Assembly: GCF_000282375.1 (NCBI RefSeq)
Contig: NZ_AKJK01000098.1
Location: 1-64,000 of the forward strand
Reading direction: 5' to 3'
Source of the DNA: Pseudomonas sp. GM50
Lineage (GTDB): Bacteria; Pseudomonadota; Gammaproteobacteria; Pseudomonadales; Pseudomonadaceae
DNA length: 64,000 nt
Position 1 is the first letter of the stretch. Every line of letters begins with the position of its first letter. Shown one piece after another: positions 61,209 to 64,000 of the stretch. A model generated the notes under the pieces. The model saw nothing but the letters and a program-made list of their open reading frames with translations. It was not told the DNA's origin and did no database searches. Made by a program: the position numbers and the translations under genes.

Positions 61209-62357
61209 ATGAGCCTTAATATCTTCTGGTTCCTGCCTACCCACGGCGACGGCCATTACCTTGGCACCGCCGAAGGCGCTCGCGCCGTCGACCACGGTTA
61301 CTTGCAACAGGTCGCGCAAGCGGCGGATCGTCTGGGTTTTGGCGGGGTGCTGATTCCCACCGGGCGCTCCTGCGAAGACTCGTGGCTGGTGGCCGCATCG
61401 CTGATCCCGGTGACCCAGCGTTTGAAATTCCTTGTCGCCCTGCGCCCCGGGATTATTTCCCCGACGGTGGCGGCGCGTCAGGCCGCGACACTGGATCGTC
61501 TGTCCGGCGGTCGTGCGCTGTTCAACCTGGTCACCGGGGGCGATCCGGAAGAACTGGCCGGCGACGGTTTGTTCCTCAGTCACGAAGAGCGCTATCAGGC
61601 CTCGGTGGAATTCACCCGCATCTGGCGCCGGGTGCTGGAAGGTGAAACCGTCGACTATGCCGGTCAGCACATCAGCGTGAAGGGCGCCAAATTGCTCTAC
61701 CCGCCGATCCAGCAACCGCGTCCGCCGCTGTATTTCGGCGGTTCGTCGGAAGCCGCGCAAGACCTCGCGGCAGAACAGGTCGAAATGGTCCTGACCTGGG
61801 GCGAGCCACCAGCCGCCGTGGCAGAAAAAATCGAGCAGGTGCGCGCCAAAGCCGCGAAGCTCGGCCGCACTGTGCGCTTCGGTATTCGCCTGCACGTGAT
61901 TGTTCGCGAAACCAATGCCGAGGCATGGCAAGCAGCGGATCGACTGATCTCGCATCTGGACGATGAAACCATCGCCCGTGCCCAGGCGTCTCTGGCGCGT
62001 TTCGATTCGGTTGGCCAACAACGCATGGCCGCCTTGCATGGCGGCAGCCGCGACCATCTGGAAGTCAGCCCCAACCTCTGGGCCGGTGTCGGTCTGGTGC
62101 GCGGCGGTGCCGGTACGGCATTGGTCGGCGACGGTCCGACCGTGGCGGCTCGGGTGAAGGAATACGCGGACCTGGGCATCGATACGTTCATCTTCTCCGG
62201 TTATCCACACCTGGAAGAGTCCTATCGGGTGGCCGAGTTGTTGTTCCCGCACCTGGACATCGAGCGTCCGGAGCTGCCCAAAGGCGCCAACTACGTCAGC
62301 CCGTTCGGCGAGATGGTGGCCAACGACATTCTCCCCAAAGCCGCGTCCCAGAGCTGA
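61209..62357 (+). CDS. ssuD: FMNH2-dependent alkanesulfonate monooxygenase SsuD
   Basis: 382 aa TIM-barrel luciferase-like monooxygenase that releases sulfite from alkanesulfonates. The active-site Cys55 (Cys54 in mature numbering) lies in TGRSCEDSW, and His/Tyr/Arg blocks RLHVIVRET and GGAGTALVGDGPTVAAR match the family. Only four Met and one Cys. GAGGAG precedes the ATG. Confidence 0.96.
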   Translation: MSLNIFWFLPTHGDGHYLGTAEGARAVDHGYLQQVAQAADRLGFGGVLIPTGRSCEDSWLVAASLIPVTQRLKFLVALRPGIISPTVAARQAATLDRLSGGRALFNLVTGGDPEELAGDGLFLSHEERYQASVEFTRIWRRVLEGETVDYAGQHISVKGAKLLYPPIQQPRPPLYFGGSSEAAQDLAAEQVEMVLTWGEPPAAVAEKIEQVRAKAAKLGRTVRFGIRLHVIVRETNAEAWQAADRLISHLDDETIARAQASLARFDSVGQQRMAALHGGSRDHLEVSPNLWAGVGLVRGGAGTALVGDGPTVAARVKEYADLGIDTFIFSGYPHLEESYRVAELLFPHLDIERPELPKGANYVSPFGEMVANDILPKAASQS

Positions 62358-62366
62358 GGCGCCGCC

Positions 62367-63149
62367 ATGAAGAAAATCATCCATAACCTCGCGCCTTGGG
62401 CGTTGCCGATCTTGTTGCTGGCGGTATGGCAGTTGTCGGTGTCGGCGGGCTGGTTGTCGACGCGGATTCTGCCGGCGCCGATCGCGGTGATCGAGGCCGG
62501 TGTGAGCCTGGTCCGCAGCGGTGAAATCTGGACCCACCTGGCCATCAGCGGCTGGCGCGCGGCGCTCGGGTTCGCCATTGGCGGCGGCATCGGTCTGACC
62601 CTGGGCTTCATCACCGGCTTGTCGAAATGGGGCGAGCGCCTGCTCGACAGTTCGGTGCAGATGATCCGCAACGTGCCGCATCTGGCGCTGATTCCACTGG
62701 TGATTCTGTGGTTCGGTATCGACGAGTCGGCGAAAATTTTTCTGGTGGCGTTGGGCACGTTGTTCCCGATCTACCTCAACACCTATCACGGCATCCGCAA
62801 CGTCGATCCGGCGCTGGTGGAAATGTCCCGCAGTTATGGCCTGTCCGGTTTCAGCCTGTTTCGTCAGGTAATCCTGCCGGGTGCGCTGCCATCGATTCTG
62901 GTCGGTGTGCGTTTTGCCTTGGGCTTCATGTGGCTGACCCTGATCGTCGCCGAAACCATTTCCGCCAGCTCCGGCATTGGCTACCTGGCGATGAATGCCC
63001 GGGAGTTCTTGCAAACCGACGTGGTGGTGCTGGCGATTCTTTTGTACGCGGTGCTCGGCAAGCTGGCCGACCTTGCGGCACGTGGGCTTGAACGCGTGTG
63101 GCTGCGCTGGCATCCGGCCTATCAGGTAACCAAGGGAGGTGCCGCATGA
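62367..63149 (+). CDS. ssuC: Sulfonate ABC transporter permease SsuC
   Basis: 260 aa, about six helices, EAA-type loop at SRSYGLSGFSLFRQVILPGA. Forms the channel with SsuB and SsuA. Its stop overlaps the ssuB start (ATGA). Confidence 0.94.
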   Translation: MKKIIHNLAPWALPILLLAVWQLSVSAGWLSTRILPAPIAVIEAGVSLVRSGEIWTHLAISGWRAALGFAIGGGIGLTLGFITGLSKWGERLLDSSVQMIRNVPHLALIPLVILWFGIDESAKIFLVALGTLFPIYLNTYHGIRNVDPALVEMSRSYGLSGFSLFRQVILPGALPSILVGVRFALGFMWLTLIVAETISASSGIGYLAMNAREFLQTDVVVLAILLYAVLGKLADLAARGLERVWLRWHPAYQVTKGGAA

Positions 63150-63952
63150 CGGCTCAACAACCTCCACGCCTGCTGCGCGGTATTCCGCTGGCGGTGCGCA
63201 AGCTGCAAAAAACCTTCGGTTCGCGGCAAGTGCTGCGTGAGATCGACCTGCACATTCCGGCCGGGCAGTTCGTCGCGGTGGTCGGGCGTAGCGGCTGCGG
63301 CAAAAGTACTTTGCTGCGCTTGCTCGCCGGTCTCGACAAGCCCACGGGGGGGGAGTTGCTTGCAGGCGCAGCGCCGCTGAGTGATGCGCGGGAAGACACC
63401 CGACTGATGTTCCAGGAAGCCCGTCTGCTGCCCTGGAAAAAGATCATCGACAACGTCGGTCTCGGGCTCAAGGGCAACTGGCGGCCGCAAGCATTGCAAG
63501 CGCTGGAAGCGGTCGGCCTGGCGGATCGCGCCAACGAGTGGCCGGCAGCCTTGTCCGGCGGGCAAAAACAGCGTGTGGCCCTGGCTCGCGCGTTGATCCA
63601 TCAACCGCGCTTGCTGTTGCTCGACGAACCGCTGGGCGCACTGGATGCCCTGACCCGAATTGAAATGCAGCAACTGATCGAACGGCTCTGGCAACAGCAT
63701 GGCTTCACCGTGTTGCTGGTGACCCACGATGTCAGTGAAGCGGTGGCAATTGCCGATCGGGTGATTCTGATTGAAGAGGGCGAAGTCGGCCTCGACCTGC
63801 CTGTGGAACTGCCGCGCCCTCGGGTCCGTGGCTCCCATCGGCTGGCGGCGCTGGAAACCGAAGTGCTCAACCGCGTGCTGTCCCTGCCTGGCCAACCGCC
63901 GGAACCGGAACCTGTTTCACCACTGCCTACGCAATTGCGTTGGGCTCAATAA
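63146..63952 (+). CDS. ssuB: Sulfonate ABC transporter ATP-binding protein SsuB
   Basis: 268 aa. Walker A GRSGCGKST, signature LSGGQKQRVALA, Walker B LLLLDEPLGALDA, H-loop VTHDV. C-terminal Pro-rich tail. Start at 63146 is coupled to ssuC. A longer in-frame start lies inside ssuC and is rejected. Confidence 0.95.
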   Translation: MTAQQPPRLLRGIPLAVRKLQKTFGSRQVLREIDLHIPAGQFVAVVGRSGCGKSTLLRLLAGLDKPTGGELLAGAAPLSDAREDTRLMFQEARLLPWKKIIDNVGLGLKGNWRPQALQALEAVGLADRANEWPAALSGGQKQRVALARALIHQPRLLLLDEPLGALDALTRIEMQQLIERLWQQHGFTVLLVTHDVSEAVAIADRVILIEEGEVGLDLPVELPRPRVRGSHRLAALETEVLNRVLSLPGQPPEPEPVSPLPTQLRWAQ

Positions 63953-63986
63953 CTTAAAGATTCATCCAACGACAGGAATCAACATC

Positions 63987-64000
63987 ATGACTATCAAAGC
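63987..64000 (+). CDS. ssuF: Start of next gene, probably ssuF (partial)
   Basis: Five residues (MTIKA) before the window ends, 34 bp after ssuB. In P. putida the ssu operon ends with ssuF, a small TOBE-type molybdopterin-binding-like protein. The call is by position only. Confidence 0.5.

Noticed and set aside
61134..63167. 677-codon minus-strand frame across ssuD and ssuC
   Set aside because: Shadow of the ssu genes, crossing several real gene borders, with no recognisable domain or start signal.

Overview
The window reads as chromosome of a Pseudomonas species, most likely of the P. fluorescens group. This is inferred from high-GC codon use, from gene neighbourhoods known from Pseudomonas (trxA-rho, ppk-ppx, zapA-ssrS-ygfA, ygfB-pepP-ubiH-ubiI, lsfA-ssuEADCB) and from many paired REP palindromes (REPINs) of the kind found in fluorescent pseudomonads. 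I see no tRNA, rRNA, IS element, prophage or CRISPR.

Region 1 (1-5 kb, minus strand): a lipoprotein cluster with two COG3014-type lipoproteins (tandem paralogues), a YcfL-like lipoprotein, an LpoB-like lipoprotein and a CsgG/LpoB-like exported protein. Region 2 (5-10.3 kb): a cytochrome c-FTR1 fusion iron permease, YaiI, ElbB, a sterol-desaturase-type membrane hydroxylase and a DedA protein. Region 3 (10.3-21.5 kb): hemB, ppk and ppx (polyphosphate synthesis and breakdown, convergent), a polar amino-acid ABC importer with a divergent FadR-type regulator, trxA and rho.

Region 4 (21.7-31.2 kb): an O-acyltransferase with an SGNH domain, ubiD translationally coupled to a 2Fe-2S flavin reductase, a ChaC-like gene, glpT, a quinone-oxidoreductase-like enzyme, a FliL-like protein outside any flagellar operon, an EVE-domain protein and a 49-residue membrane peptide. 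Region 5 (31.2-37.2 kb): ygfA, 6S RNA (ssrS), zapA and a small coiled-coil gene on the minus strand, divergent from ygfB-pepP-ubiH-ubiI. With ubiD this gives three ubiquinone-synthesis genes in the window. Region 6 (37.4-46.1 kb): a ferric-iron binding protein and permease without an ATPase, then gcvT-gcvH, an opposite-strand DegT-family aminotransferase, and gcvP.

Region 7 (46.2-55.5 kb): a DUF2388 protein, an NfeD/SPFH pair, a stand-alone GspE-type ATPase, an ACT-like small protein divergent from an Lrp regulator, a CYTH-CHAD protein, and argE and argA. Region 8 (55.5 kb to the end): a sulfur-scavenging locus. It holds an orphan taurine-binding protein, a divergent OprD-family porin, the 1-Cys peroxiredoxin LsfA and ssuEADCB, and runs off the window at the first codons of a probable ssuF. 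TauA (after its signal peptide), SsuA and LsfA are almost free of cysteine and methionine, which fits synthesis under sulfur starvation.

Fourteen REPINs and one half-element lie between genes, nearly all behind 3' ends. They fall into at least five sequence types. The best leads for something new are the duplicated lipoprotein cluster, the orphan tauA and the operator-like inverted repeats in the sulfur locus, the ubiD-coupled flavin reductase, and several small or orphan conserved genes (FliL-like, GspE-like, ACT-like, 49-aa peptide).
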